Source: Bacteroidales bacterium | GTDB taxonomy: Bacteria > Bacteroidota > Bacteroidia > Bacteroidales > UBA932 | Assembly (NCBI GenBank): GCA_021371955.1 | Contig: JAJFVD010000012.1 | Coordinates: 310,001 to 374,000 of the forward strand | Direction: 5' to 3' | DNA: 64,000 nt | In this document: positions 1 through 8,050 of the stretch, piece after piece | Layout of the letters: each line of letters opens with the position of its first letter | How positions within the stretch are numbered: the stretch's first letter is position 1 | Position numbers and translations under genes: made by a program | Notes under the pieces: generated by a model | Told to the model about the DNA's origin: nothing | Databases searched by the model: none | Seen by the model: the letters and a program-made list of their open reading frames with translations, nothing else

Positions 1-181
1 ACGCCTTGTGGACGGATCAAGTGTAAGGCTTCCTGCTTGGGGTTGCTATTCGCTTAACGGAAAGGATCTTGAATCATCAGGAGTTGTTCCTGATATTTAT
101 GTGAAGAATACTTTTAAAGACAGACTTGAGTCTAAAGACCCACAATTGGAGAGAGCAATAAAAGAATTATTACCTTTGTAG
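1..181 (+). CDS. C-terminal end of an S41-family (tricorn/tail-specific) peptidase, partial
   Basis: An open frame enters from the left edge (codons from base 2) and ends with TAG at 179-181. The visible 59 residues include a glycine-rich turn (LPAWGCYSLNGKDLE) followed by SSGVVPDIYV and a final helix (QLERAIKELL). That pattern, with a polar loop, a 'G-V-x-P-D' strand and a 'D-x-Q-L-x-x-A' helix, is typical of the last part of S41 peptidases, including the tricorn-like proteins common in Bacteroidota. The catalytic Ser/Lys region lies outside the window, so activity cannot be judged. pheS starts 16 bp downstream, and a promoter-like element for pheS lies inside this tail. Confidence 0.6.
   Translation, partial: RLVDGSSVRLPAWGCYSLNGKDLESSGVVPDIYVKNTFKDRLESKDPQLERAIKELLPL
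146..178 (+). promoter_or_regulatory. Putative Bacteroidota promoter for pheS
   Basis: TACCTTTG at 171-178 fits the Bacteroidota -7 consensus TAnnTTTG. A TTG at 146-148 lies 22 bp upstream, slightly beyond the usual 19-21 bp. It would start transcription close to the pheS ATG at 198. It overlaps the coding end of the upstream peptidase gene. Confidence 0.35.
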
Positions 182-197
182 CTCAAATTTTTGAAAG

Positions 198-1223
198 ATG
201 AGAGATAAAATTGAAAAGTTGCTTGCAGAAATAGAGCAACTTGCGGCAAAAAAAGAGCAGGAGATTGAAGAGATAAGAGTTCGGTTGCTTGGAAAAAAAG
301 GGACAATAACTCAACTTTTTGACGAGTTCCGTGACGTTCTGCCTGAACAGAAACGAGAGCTTGGCCAGGTTCTCAACAAACTGAAAGTTGCTGCAACACA
401 AAAAATAGATGAGTTAAAGGTTATGATGGAAGAGGGCATGGAGGCAGAAGACCCTCAGTATGACCTTACAAAACCGGGAGACAATCTTGAGTTGGGCTCA
501 AGGCATCCGATATCTGTTACCAGAGCGGAAATATTGTCAATCTTCAATAAATTTGGATACGCAATTGCTGAGGGGCCGGAAATTGAAGATGACTGGCATG
601 TTTTCGGGGCACTCAACTTTCCTCCGGAGCACCCGGCACGCGACATGCAAGATACATTTTTCATATCGGAAGGAGAAAACCCCGTACTTCTTCGTACGCA
701 TACAAGCTCTGTGCAGGTGAGGTCAATGGAAAACATGAAGCTTCCTATCCGCATTATGTGTCCTGGCAGAGTGTTCAGGAACGAGGCTATTTCGGCACGG
801 GCACACTGTATTTTCCATCAGGTGGAAGGGCTTTATATAGATAAAGGTGTCTCTTTTGCCGATCTTAAACAGGCGATTTTGCTTTTTGCGAGAGAGATGT
901 TTGGAGAAAATACTCAGATAAGGTTAAGACCATCGTATTTCCCGTTTACCGAGCCAAGTGCCGAGGTGGATGTAAGCTGCAACATATGTAAAGGTGCCGG
1001 CTGTAATATCTGCAAAGGAACCGGATGGCTTGAAATCATGGGATGCGGAATGGTAGACCCGAATGTTTTAGAGGCAAACGGCATTGACAGTAAAGTTTAT
1101 TCCGGATTTGCATTTGGAATGGGTATTGAAAGAATTGCCATGCTCAAATGGCAGGTAAAAGATTTAAGACTCTATTTTGAAAATGATGTAAGATTTTTGA
1201 AAGAGTTTGAATCTGTCGTTTAA
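198..1223 (+). CDS. pheS: Phenylalanine--tRNA ligase alpha subunit
   Basis: The product (341 aa, usual length) is the catalytic subunit of the heterotetrameric PheRS, which attaches phenylalanine to tRNA-Phe in the cytoplasm. Residues 1-85 form the N-terminal coiled-coil arm that binds tRNA. The class II catalytic core follows: HPARDMQDTF at 146-155, LLRTHTS at 164-170, the motif 2 region FRNEAISARAH at 193-203, a paired CxxC segment at 261-272, and motif 3 GFAFGMGIER at 303-312. The ATG at 198 gives a normal N-terminus. pheT is not adjacent; tRNA genes follow instead. Confidence 0.97.
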   Translation: MRDKIEKLLAEIEQLAAKKEQEIEEIRVRLLGKKGTITQLFDEFRDVLPEQKRELGQVLNKLKVAATQKIDELKVMMEEGMEAEDPQYDLTKPGDNLELGSRHPISVTRAEILSIFNKFGYAIAEGPEIEDDWHVFGALNFPPEHPARDMQDTFFISEGENPVLLRTHTSSVQVRSMENMKLPIRIMCPGRVFRNEAISARAHCIFHQVEGLYIDKGVSFADLKQAILLFAREMFGENTQIRLRPSYFPFTEPSAEVDVSCNICKGAGCNICKGTGWLEIMGCGMVDPNVLEANGIDSKVYSGFAFGMGIERIAMLKWQVKDLRLYFENDVRFLKEFESVV

Positions 1224-1250
1224 AAAGGCGTCAGGTTTTTTGAAATATTT

Positions 1251-1280
1251 TTGGAGCTTGTAAAAAAATTATTACTTTTG
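1251..1280 (+). promoter_or_regulatory. Putative promoter for tRNA-Gly
   Basis: TTTG at 1251-1254 and TACTTTTG at 1273-1280 are separated by 18 bp, close to the Bacteroidota -33/-7 arrangement. The mature tRNA begins 12 bp after the -7 box, giving a very short 5' leader. Confidence 0.5.
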
Positions 1281-1291
1281 CAGTCCCAAAT

Positions 1292-1364
1292 GCGGAAATA
1301 GCTCAGTTGGTAGAGCATAACCTTGCCAAGGTTAGGGTCGCGAGTTCGAGTCTCGTTTTCCGCT
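1292..1364 (+). tRNA. tRNA-Gly (anticodon GCC)
   Basis: A 73-nt cloverleaf. The 7-bp acceptor gcggaaa at 1292-1298 pairs with tttccgc at 1357-1363, and the discriminator is T1364. The D-stem begins gctc, the anticodon loop is cttgccaag with anticodon GCC, and the T-loop is gttcgag. CCA is not encoded. A hairpin terminator follows directly. Confidence 0.95.
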
Positions 1365-1368
1365 CTTC

Positions 1369-1403
1369 AAAAAAACCTCTCCGCTAAAGGGAGAGGTTTT
1401 TTT
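1369..1403 (+). terminator. Intrinsic terminator after tRNA-Gly
   Basis: acctctcc (1375-1382) pairs perfectly with ggagaggt (1390-1397), with a 7-nt loop, followed by a T run (1397-1403). It is preceded by an A run, so it may work on either strand. Confidence 0.85.
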
Positions 1404-1491
1404 GGATAAATTATTACCGGAAATTTTTTGTCTTCCGGATAGTTCTTAAAGATGGTGCTCGCCTGTGAGCCGTTCATTTTTAGCAAAATGG

Positions 1492-1577
1492 GCTCGGGTG
1501 GTGGAATAGGTAGACACGCAGGACTTAAAATCCTGTGGGCAGAAATGTCCGTACGGGTTCGATTCCCGTCCCGAGCA
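1492..1577 (+). tRNA. tRNA-Leu (anticodon TAA)
   Basis: An 86-nt class II tRNA with a long variable arm. The acceptor gctcggg at 1492-1498 pairs with cccgagc at 1570-1576, and the discriminator is A1577. The anticodon arm ggact-taaaatcc carries UAA. The variable stem and the T-arm (gggttcgattccc) are intact. CCA is not encoded. Confidence 0.95.
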
Positions 1578-1583
1578 CCTGAA

Positions 1584-1617
1584 AGCCTCTTGATCGGCAG
1601 ATTAAGAGGCTTTTTTT
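1584..1617 (+). terminator. Intrinsic terminator after tRNA-Leu
   Basis: agcctctt (1584-1591) pairs with aagaggct (1604-1611), followed by a T7 run. It separates the tRNA from the membrane-protein gene 25 bp further on. Confidence 0.85.
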
Positions 1618-1642
1618 ATATCTTTGTAAAAATACTCATCAT

Positions 1643-2221
1643 ATGAATTTCAGCATAAAAGATATATTCAGCGCATTCATAGTAATGTTTGCCGTGATAG
1701 ATATTTTGGGTTCGGTGCCGATAATTATCGGGATGAAGGAGAAGAAGAAAAGCTTCAGTCCTCTCAATGCTGCTGTAATTTCTTTTGCGATACTCGTTGC
1801 TTTCCTGTTTTTGGGTCAGGCAATGCTTGGACTTTTCGGGGTTGATATTTCATCCTTTGCGGTGGCAGGTGCGCTTGTTCTTCTGGTTTTGGCCATTGAA
1901 ATGATTTTTGGCATTCAGATATTCAAGGATGACGGACCCACAGACTCGGCTACAATTGTGCCGATTGTCTTTCCTCTCATTGCAGGAGCGGCCTCATTTA
2001 CTACCCTGCTGTCTCTCCGGGCAGAATATGATGTGCTTAACATTATTGTTGCTCTGTTTCTTAATATTGTCGTTGTATATTTTGTACTCAGCAACCTCGA
2101 TCTTATTTCGAGAAAAATTGGAAAGAGTGGCATATATGTTATGAGGAAATTTTTTGGAATCATACTTCTTGCCATCGCGGTTAAGCTGATTGTTTCAAAT
2201 TTGCATTCACTCCTATCTTAG
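1643..2221 (+). CDS. MarC-family integral membrane protein
   Basis: A 192-aa, strongly hydrophobic protein with about six predicted transmembrane segments, within the usual MarC length (about 190-220 aa). The N-terminal helix ends in DILGSVPI and is followed by a charged loop (GMKEKKKSFSP), an arrangement typical of the family. MarC proteins lie in the inner membrane; the substrate is not established, and the old link to multiple antibiotic resistance is not supported. The gene stands alone between tRNA-Leu and an unknown exported protein. Confidence 0.85.
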   Translation: MNFSIKDIFSAFIVMFAVIDILGSVPIIIGMKEKKKSFSPLNAAVISFAILVAFLFLGQAMLGLFGVDISSFAVAGALVLLVLAIEMIFGIQIFKDDGPTDSATIVPIVFPLIAGAASFTTLLSLRAEYDVLNIIVALFLNIVVVYFVLSNLDLISRKIGKSGIYVMRKFFGIILLAIAVKLIVSNLHSLLS

Positions 2222-2303
2222 AATGGATTATCTTGTTGATAAACGTAATAATTTGGATTTTAATAACTAAATTAGAGGCTCTTATTTATAACTAATTACC
2301 GGG

Positions 2304-3731
2304 ATGAAAAGAGCATTTTTTAAGATTATATTTCTCGTTGTGGTTTTGATATCTATGTCATATTGTGTAAAATTTCCTAAACGAGTACCAGTAAATAAAG
2401 ATGAAATAGAAAAAACATATATCTATCCTTTTAACAATGAAGTTAAAAATGCGACTGCCGAAATATCAATTACGACCGATGGCAGTATTAATCTCAATGA
2501 TTTAATTGTTGAAATACCTTATCTTAAATACAATAAATCCTGGTTGTTTCTTTTAACTCAGGATGATTGCATGCAGACAGCTTTCTGTTCCACCTGGGCT
2601 GCTATAAATGGAAAGCCTCTTTCTCCAAATATAGAATATTATTATGATATAGACCATCTTAGAGGTAATGATTTACCACCGGGTACATATACCCTGCCAA
2701 AAACACTGGGAAGTACAGACGGAACTGGAAATGAAGTGCGTTTTTCATTCACAACCGCACTTTGGCCGGAGCTTAAATTGATGAGTGCGAAAACGATTGT
2801 AAATAAAAATTACAAAGCAGATTATTCTCGTTTTAAAATGAAATCCGGTCTTACATGGAAAAATGTCAGGGAGATGCTTAATTATGATGTAGGTATTGCC
2901 TTTCATGATGTCAATATCGCGGATGAAACTGTTCATAACACAGATACAATTCTAAAGCATTATATCCTTTCACAGAAAATCATAAAGGATAGTCTTAATG
3001 GAAGAGGTAGCAAGGCTTTAGCAGAACCAAACGGGAATAAATCATATGTTGAGGCAGCTAATAGGTATAATCCAATTCAGACGATGACAGCACAATCGGG
3101 TGCAGAAATTTTGTATCCTTATAAAGTTAATGCTGATTTATATAAAATATTGCTTGACAGAAGTTTTTATTCCGAAATTGAGGTCAAGGATGAGATTACA
3201 AAGCAGTTGTTAATAAAGAAAGAGGAAAGAAAGGCAATACATGTTGGTGTGCATAAAACAGGTATTTTGTGGGCAGAAACACTTCTTTGGCTAAACGATA
3301 CATATGGTAAAGACGGAAACGATTCGGTTTGGATGCCAAACCTTGAAGAATACTATGAGTACAACTACTATCGGTTAAATAGCTCGATTTCTAAACGTGT
3401 TTCAGGTAATGCATTGATAATAAGTGTAGTTTTACCTTCCGGAGAATACTTCTATTATCCATCTGTAACTATTAATGTTAAAGGGCTTAATAAGAGCAAT
3501 ATTACTTTACTTACCACAAATAGCCAAGTAACTGGAATGTCATATGGTAATTATGACAAAGGAGTTATGGTTAATCTTGATTGCAGAAAATTCCTCGTGG
3601 AGCGTGCCACATTCTTTGTTGAGAAGTATGAGAAGAACAAAACAAATACAAACTTGGCTGATGCCCGGTATTTTGTTAATCCGTTAAAAGAATCAACCAT
3701 TAAAACTGGGCTTTTAAACAGAATTAAATAG
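2304..3731 (+). CDS. Exported protein of unknown function, possibly polysaccharide deacetylase-like
   Basis: A 475-aa protein with an N-terminal hydrophobic segment ending in a Cys at about residue 21. The residues before it (MSY) do not fit a canonical lipobox, so lipidation is uncertain. The body contains a WLFLLTQDDCMQTAF segment, in which the paired Asp recalls the DD motif of NodB-like deacetylases, and a later segment VWMPNLEEYYEYNY, reminiscent of the C-terminal part of Bacteroidota deacetylase-like proteins. The metal-binding HxxxH motif is not obvious, so this assignment is weak. The gene is monocistronic: 82 bp separate it from marC and the ribosomal promoter follows. Confidence 0.5.
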   Translation: MKRAFFKIIFLVVVLISMSYCVKFPKRVPVNKDEIEKTYIYPFNNEVKNATAEISITTDGSINLNDLIVEIPYLKYNKSWLFLLTQDDCMQTAFCSTWAAINGKPLSPNIEYYYDIDHLRGNDLPPGTYTLPKTLGSTDGTGNEVRFSFTTALWPELKLMSAKTIVNKNYKADYSRFKMKSGLTWKNVREMLNYDVGIAFHDVNIADETVHNTDTILKHYILSQKIIKDSLNGRGSKALAEPNGNKSYVEAANRYNPIQTMTAQSGAEILYPYKVNADLYKILLDRSFYSEIEVKDEITKQLLIKKEERKAIHVGVHKTGILWAETLLWLNDTYGKDGNDSVWMPNLEEYYEYNYYRLNSSISKRVSGNALIISVVLPSGEYFYYPSVTINVKGLNKSNITLLTTNSQVTGMSYGNYDKGVMVNLDCRKFLVERATFFVEKYEKNKTNTNLADARYFVNPLKESTIKTGLLNRIK

Positions 3732-3815
3732 AAAATTTACATATTTTTTTGAGATTCTATGATTTGGATTGCCAATTAAATTGTGAATATCTTGTTCATA
3801 TATTCTGCTCACCTA

Positions 3816-3845
3816 TTGCATTTAAAAGATTTTGTCGTATCTTTG
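3816..3845 (+). promoter_or_regulatory. Promoter of the ribosomal protein block (rplC)
   Basis: TTG at 3816-3818, a 19-bp spacer and TATCTTTG at 3838-3845 match the Bacteroidota housekeeping promoter exactly (TTG-N19-TAnnTTTG). It lies about 60 bp before the rplC ATG. This shows that transcription can begin at rplC rather than at rpsJ. Confidence 0.7.
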
Positions 3846-3848
3846 CTC

Positions 3849-3867
3849 CCCGCAAATTTTATGCGGG
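3849..3867 (+). promoter_or_regulatory. 5'-UTR stem-loop before rplC
   Basis: cccgca (3849-3854) pairs with tgcggg (3862-3867) around a 7-nt AT-rich loop. It sits at the predicted transcript start, 38 bp before the rplC start codon. It could stabilise the mRNA or form part of a ribosomal-protein feedback site. The function is inferred only from position. Confidence 0.4.
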
Positions 3868-3905
3868 ATTTACTAATAATTTAAAAAACACCAAATTAAC
3901 AACCA

Positions 3906-4532
3906 ATGCCTGGATTAATTGGAAAGAAAATCGGAATGACTTCCGTTTTTGGTGCCGATGGAAAAAATATTCCATGCACCGTTATTGAGGCTGGTCCGTG
4001 TGTAGTTACGCAAATTCGTACAGAAGAGAAAGATGGTTATGCCGCTGTACAGCTTGCCTATGACGAGAAAAAAGAGAAACACACCAGCGGAGGCCTTATG
4101 GGCCACTTTAAAAAGGCAAACACCACACCTAAGCGAAAGATTGTTGAGTTTTCAAATGACTTTACAAAGGATTTTCAGCTTGGTGACACTATCACCGTAA
4201 CAGATGTATTTCACGATCAGATGGAATGGGTAGACGTAACAGGGATTTCTAAAGGTAAAGGATTCCAGGGTGTTGTGAAACGCCACGGTTTCGCAGGAGT
4301 AGGCGGCGCAACACACGGACAGCACAACAGACTTCGTGCTCCCGGATCAATGGGTGCCTCTTCTTGGCCTTCTAGGGTATTTAAAGGAAAAAGATTAGCC
4401 GGCCGAATGGGTGGCGATCAGGTAAAAATCTTGAACCTCAGAATTGTTAAGGTTATTCCTGAGAATAATCTGATACTTGTTAAGGGATCTATTCCCGGTG
4501 CAAAAGGTTCTTATGTAATAGTGGAGGAATAA
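3906..4532 (+). CDS. rplC: 50S ribosomal protein L3
   Basis: A 208-aa protein with the L3 start [12 protein letters not shown]. The central loop [40 protein letters not shown] region reaches the peptidyl-transferase centre; its Gln is the usual PrmB methylation site in other bacteria. L3 is an early assembly protein of the 50S subunit. It opens a seven-gene block on this strand; L4 follows after 6 bp. The usual first gene, rpsJ, is not upstream. Confidence 0.98.
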   Translation: MPGLIGKKIGMTSVFGADGKNIPCTVIEAGPCVVTQIRTEEKDGYAAVQLAYDEKKEKHTSGGLMGHFKKANTTPKRKIVEFSNDFTKDFQLGDTITVTDVFHDQMEWVDVTGISKGKGFQGVVKRHGFAGVGGATHGQHNRLRAPGSMGASSWPSRVFKGKRLAGRMGGDQVKILNLRIVKVIPENNLILVKGSIPGAKGSYVIVEE

Positions 4533-4538
4533 ACGTCT

Positions 4539-5171
4539 ATGGAATTATCAGTATATAAAATAGATGGTACGGAGTCCGGGAAAAAAGTGACTCTGGATTC
4601 TGGTATCTTTGGCATAGAGCCAAACGACCACGCTATTTATCTTGATGTTAAGCAATATCTTGCAAATCAGCGTCAGGGTACCCACAAAACCAAAGAAAAG
4701 TGGGAAGTAGCATACAGTACCAAAAAGATTGTTCGCCAGAAAGGTTCAGGCGGAGCTCGTCACGGTAGCATCAAATCACCAACTTTTGTTGGCGGTGGAA
4801 GGGCTTTTGGACCAAAACCACGTGATTACAGCTTTAAACTGAACAAGAAGCTTAAACAACTTGCAAGATTCTCTGCTTTATCATATAAAGTAAAAGAGCA
4901 ATCGCTTACAATTGTTGAGCCGTTCTCGTTCGAGAACCCTAAGACAAAGGAGATGATTAAGATTTTTACTAATCTTAAGGTTAACGCCAGAAGAATTCTC
5001 TTTGTACTTCCCGAAAATTCAGAAAATATTTACTTGTCTTCACGCAACTTGCAAAATATCAAAGTAATATCCGTTAACGAACTTAGTACCTACGACGTAG
5101 TTAACGCTACCAGTCTAATTTTGGTAGATGGTGTTCAGGATATTCTGCAGGCTCAGTATGGACGTAACTAA
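4539..5171 (+). CDS. rplD: 50S ribosomal protein L4
   Basis: A 210-aa L4 protein that binds 23S rRNA and lines the exit tunnel. The conserved extended loop QKGSGGARHGSIKSPTFVGGGRAFGPKPRDY is the part that enters the tunnel. In other bacteria L4 also represses its own operon; the stem-loop ahead of rplC would be the place to look for such a site. It lies between rplC and rplW with short spacers. Confidence 0.97.
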   Translation: MELSVYKIDGTESGKKVTLDSGIFGIEPNDHAIYLDVKQYLANQRQGTHKTKEKWEVAYSTKKIVRQKGSGGARHGSIKSPTFVGGGRAFGPKPRDYSFKLNKKLKQLARFSALSYKVKEQSLTIVEPFSFENPKTKEMIKIFTNLKVNARRILFVLPENSENIYLSSRNLQNIKVISVNELSTYDVVNATSLILVDGVQDILQAQYGRN

Positions 5172-5183
5172 CCGCAGAGCGAG

Positions 5184-5474
5184 ATGGGAATATTAATTAA
5201 GCCATTAGTAACAGAAAAATTGACGATTCAGGGCGAAAAATTGAATCGTTATGGTTTTGAGGTTGACCGTAGTGCAAATAAATTGGAAATCAAAGCAGCG
5301 GTTGAGGAGATGTATGGAGTTAAAGTATTAAATGTAAATACGGTTAACTACCACGGAAAAAGCAAAAGCCGTTTTACCAAAGCGGGATTGTTGTCAGGTC
5401 GTGCAAACCACTATAAAAAAGCGTTTGTAACACTTGCTAGTGAAGATAAGATAGATTTCTACAGTAACATTTAA
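5184..5474 (+). CDS. rplW: 50S ribosomal protein L23
   Basis: A 96-aa protein of normal length, starting [12 protein letters not shown] with the family signature 'P-L-x-T-E-K' and a later [16 protein letters not shown] segment. L23 lies at the exit-tunnel mouth and forms the docking site for trigger factor and SRP. The ATG at 5184 is 12 bp after rplD, and rplB starts 5 bp after the stop. Confidence 0.97.
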   Translation: MGILIKPLVTEKLTIQGEKLNRYGFEVDRSANKLEIKAAVEEMYGVKVLNVNTVNYHGKSKSRFTKAGLLSGRANHYKKAFVTLASEDKIDFYSNI

Positions 5475-5479
5475 ACTCT

Positions 5480-6304
5480 ATGGCAATACGCAAATTTAAA
5501 CCGGCTACACCCGGTACAAGACATAAAGCTATTAGCGCATTTGACGAGATTACTTGTTCTACTCCTGAGAAATCATTGTTACAGCCACTTAGTAAGACTG
5601 GCGGCCGTAACAAACAGGGTAAGATGACAATGCGTTATATCGGTGGTGGTCATAAAAGAATGTATCGTGTAATTGACTTTTTACGCGATAAGGATAAATA
5701 TACCGCCGAAGTAAAAACAGTTGAATACGATCCGAACAGAAGTGCTCGTATCGCATTAGTTGTATACAAAGATGGAGAGAAGCGCTACATTTTAGCTCCC
5801 AATGGGATTAAAGTTGGCCAGGTGATTGCTTCGGGACCCGGAGTAGCACCAGAACTTGGTAACACACTTCTTCTATCAGAGATTCCACTAGGTACACTTG
5901 TTCACAATATTGAACTGCGTCCCGGCCAGGGTGCCGCTATGGCAAGAAGTGCAGGAGCTTATGCTCAGCTTCTTGCAAGAGAAGGTACTCATGCCATTCT
6001 AAAACTGCCTTCAGGCGAAACAAGAATGGTGCTGGTTACATGCCGTGCAACAATTGGAACAGTATCAAATCCAGATCACAACTTAGAGTCGGACGGAAAA
6101 GCCGGACGTAAGAGATGGTTAGGTCGCAGACCACGTAACCGTGGTGTGGTGATGAACCCAGTCGATCACCCTATGGGTGGTGGTGAAGGGCGCGCATCAG
6201 GCGGACACCCTCGCTCAAGAAAAGGCATTCCTGCTAAAGGTTACAAAACACGTAACCCTAAGAAGACGACTAAGAAGTTTATTATTGAAAGAAGGAAAAA
6301 ATAA
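5480..6304 (+). CDS. rplB: 50S ribosomal protein L2
   Basis: A 274-aa L2 protein, one of the most conserved 23S-binding proteins and needed for subunit association and peptidyl transfer. The sequence shows [19 protein letters not shown], the [14 protein letters not shown] segment, and the C-terminal [19 protein letters not shown] region holding the conserved histidine near the catalytic centre. Length is normal. Confidence 0.98.
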   Translation: MAIRKFKPATPGTRHKAISAFDEITCSTPEKSLLQPLSKTGGRNKQGKMTMRYIGGGHKRMYRVIDFLRDKDKYTAEVKTVEYDPNRSARIALVVYKDGEKRYILAPNGIKVGQVIASGPGVAPELGNTLLLSEIPLGTLVHNIELRPGQGAAMARSAGAYAQLLAREGTHAILKLPSGETRMVLVTCRATIGTVSNPDHNLESDGKAGRKRWLGRRPRNRGVVMNPVDHPMGGGEGRASGGHPRSRKGIPAKGYKTRNPKKTTKKFIIERRKK

Positions 6305-6328
6305 CGGAATTAAACTGAATAGAGAATT

Positions 6329-6592
6329 ATGAGTCGTTCATTAAAAAAAGGTCCATACATACAAGCCAGTCTCGAGAAAAGAGTATTGGCCATGAATGAA
6401 ACCGCAAAGAAAGAGGTTATCAAGACCTGGTCAAGAGCCAGTATGATTTCACCCGACTTCGTTGGCCACACCATCGCTGTTCATAATGGAAACAAGTTTA
6501 TTCCGGTATATGTAACCGAGAATATGGTTGGTCACAAGCTCGGCGAGTTTGCACCCACAAGAACCTTTAAAGGTCACTCGGGTAATCGCTAA
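6329..6592 (+). CDS. rpsS: 30S ribosomal protein S19
   Basis: An 87-aa S19 protein, starting [11 protein letters not shown] and ending [15 protein letters not shown], both family hallmarks. It binds the head of the 30S subunit with S13 near the A-site tRNA. It lies 24 bp after rplB and 27 bp before rplV in the standard order. Confidence 0.97.
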   Translation: MSRSLKKGPYIQASLEKRVLAMNETAKKEVIKTWSRASMISPDFVGHTIAVHNGNKFIPVYVTENMVGHKLGEFAPTRTFKGHSGNR

Positions 6593-6619
6593 TTAATTAA
6601 TGTGTAAAAAGTCACAATA

Positions 6620-7042
6620 ATGGGAGCTCGAAAAAGAGAAACAGCCGAGAGGCAAAAAGAAATAAGGAAACAGACAGCTTTTGCAAAGTTGAATGATGTT
6701 CCTACCTCACCCCGTAAGATGCGTTTAGTAGCAGATATTATAAGGGGTGTAGAAGTGAACCATGCTTTGGATATCTTAAAATATACCAAAAAGGAAGCGT
6801 CTATTCGTTTGGAAAAACTTCTTCGTTCGGCAATTGCCAACTGGGAAGCTAAAAACGAAGCAGACCGCAAAGAGTTGGAAAACGGCAATATTTGTGTACA
6901 GTCTATTATGGTTGGACAAGGCCGTTCACTCAAGCGCATAAGAACAGCACCGCAAGGTCGCGCGGCAAGAATTCGTAAGCGTTCAAACCATGTAACCATA
7001 GTGCTTGGCATGAAAAGTAAAACCGTAAAAGAGGAGCAATAA
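6620..7042 (+). CDS. rplV: 50S ribosomal protein L22
   Basis: A 140-aa L22 protein. The core begins near residue 24 with [22 protein letters not shown]; the tunnel beta-hairpin region around [30 protein letters not shown] is intact. The E. coli protein is 110 aa, so about 22 N-terminal residues, rich in Lys/Arg/Glu, are extra. The gene ends 1 bp before the rpsC start codon, suggesting coupled translation. Confidence 0.97.
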   Translation: MGARKRETAERQKEIRKQTAFAKLNDVPTSPRKMRLVADIIRGVEVNHALDILKYTKKEASIRLEKLLRSAIANWEAKNEADRKELENGNICVQSIMVGQGRSLKRIRTAPQGRAARIRKRSNHVTIVLGMKSKTVKEEQ

Positions 7043-7043
7043 G

Positions 7044-7883
7044 ATGGGACAAAAAACAAATCCTATATCAAACCGACTTGGTATTATCCGTGGCTGGGAC
7101 TCTAACTGGTACGGTGGAACTGATTACGCAAGCAAACTATTTGAGGATGCTAAAATTCGCGAGTATTTAAATGCCCGTCTTGCAAAAGCATCACTTTCGA
7201 AAATTGTTATCGAAAGAACACTTAAGCTTATTACTGTTACTATCCACACTGCCCGTCCCGGTATTATTATCGGTAAGGGAGGTCAGGAGGTTGACAAACT
7301 TAAAGAAGAGTTAAAGAAAATCTCTAACAAAGAGGTTCAGATTAACATCTATGAAGTTAAGAGACCGGAACTGGATGCCAACATTGTAGCAAACAATATT
7401 GCACGTCAGGTAGAAGGCCGTGTATCTTATCGCCGTGCGATTAAGATGGCAATGGCTTCAACTATGAGAATGGGTGCCGAAGGTATCAAGGTTCTCATCA
7501 GCGGTCGTCTTGGCGGCGCTGAGATGGCAAGAAGAGAGCTTTACAAAGAGGGAAGAACTCCGCTTCACACTTTCCGTGCAGATATAGACTACGCTCATGC
7601 AGAGGCCCACACAAAAGTAGGCGTTCTTGGAGTGAAAGTATGGGTTTGCAACGGCGAAGTATACGGCAAGAGAGATCTTTCTCCTAACGTAGGCATGGCA
7701 GCAAATGCTTCAGCAGGTCAGGGAGGACAACAGTCAGGCGGAAGAAATGACCGTCGTGGCGGTGGTGATCGTGATCGCAGAGGTGGTGGCCGTGGAGGTG
7801 ATTCAAGAGGTGGCGCAAGAGGCCGTTCAAACAACAATTCTCGTGGCGGTGCACGCCCTCAGAGAGAATCAAGCGAGAACTAA
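7044..7883 (+). CDS. rpsC: 30S ribosomal protein S3 with an RGG-rich C-terminal tail
   Basis: A 279-aa S3 protein. Residues 1-215 form the normal protein: start [15 protein letters not shown] domain with GKGG at 77-80, and the C-terminal domain with [13 protein letters not shown] and LGVKVWV. S3 lies at the mRNA entry site and helps ribosomal helicase activity. From about residue 224 there is an added tail of about 55 residues rich in Gly, Arg, Asp and Ser with several RGG triplets (RRGGG, GRGG, SRGGA repeated). It is the last gene of the block and is followed by a perfect palindromic terminator; rplP is absent. Confidence 0.97.
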   Translation: MGQKTNPISNRLGIIRGWDSNWYGGTDYASKLFEDAKIREYLNARLAKASLSKIVIERTLKLITVTIHTARPGIIIGKGGQEVDKLKEELKKISNKEVQINIYEVKRPELDANIVANNIARQVEGRVSYRRAIKMAMASTMRMGAEGIKVLISGRLGGAEMARRELYKEGRTPLHTFRADIDYAHAEAHTKVGVLGVKVWVCNGEVYGKRDLSPNVGMAANASAGQGGQQSGGRNDRRGGGDRDRRGGGRGGDSRGGARGRSNNNSRGGARPQRESSEN

Positions 7884-7902
7884 ATCTTCACAATTAATTT
7901 TT

Positions 7903-7938
7903 AATAAAGGCCGGCTAAAATTTTAGCCGGCCTTTATT
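7903..7938. terminator. Perfect 36-bp palindromic terminator after rpsC
   Basis: The arms aataaaggccggctaaaa (7903-7920) and ttttagccggcctttatt (7921-7938) are exact reverse complements with no spacer, giving a stem with A/T-rich flanks on both strands. It closes the ribosomal block 20 bp after the rpsC stop and is suited to bidirectional termination. Confidence 0.85.
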
Positions 7939-7994
7939 ATTTCGCTTCCTGCGACAAACAGGGTTCGCAAATACCTAACTTACTGTGTTATGCT

Positions 7995-8027
7995 AAAATT
8001 GAAGAGGGCAGAGCCCTCTTCAATTTT
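7995..8027. terminator. Second bidirectional terminator, for the histidine kinase
   Basis: The 15-bp perfect arms aaaattgaagagggc (7995-8009) and gccctcttcaatttt (8013-8027) enclose a 3-nt loop, with A/T tails on both sides. It lies 24 bp beyond the stop of the convergent kinase gene and probably ends that transcript. Confidence 0.8.
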
Positions 8028-8050
8028 GTCGGGGATTGATAATTAGCGAC

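Noticed and set aside
1452..1646. A plus-strand open frame of 64 codons over tRNA-Leu
   Set aside because: It consists mostly of the tRNA gene and its terminator read as codons.
7684..7872. A minus-strand His-rich open frame opposite the end of rpsC
   Set aside because: It is the antisense of the Gly/Arg-rich S3 tail; the His-Asp repeats reflect codon composition, not a real gene.
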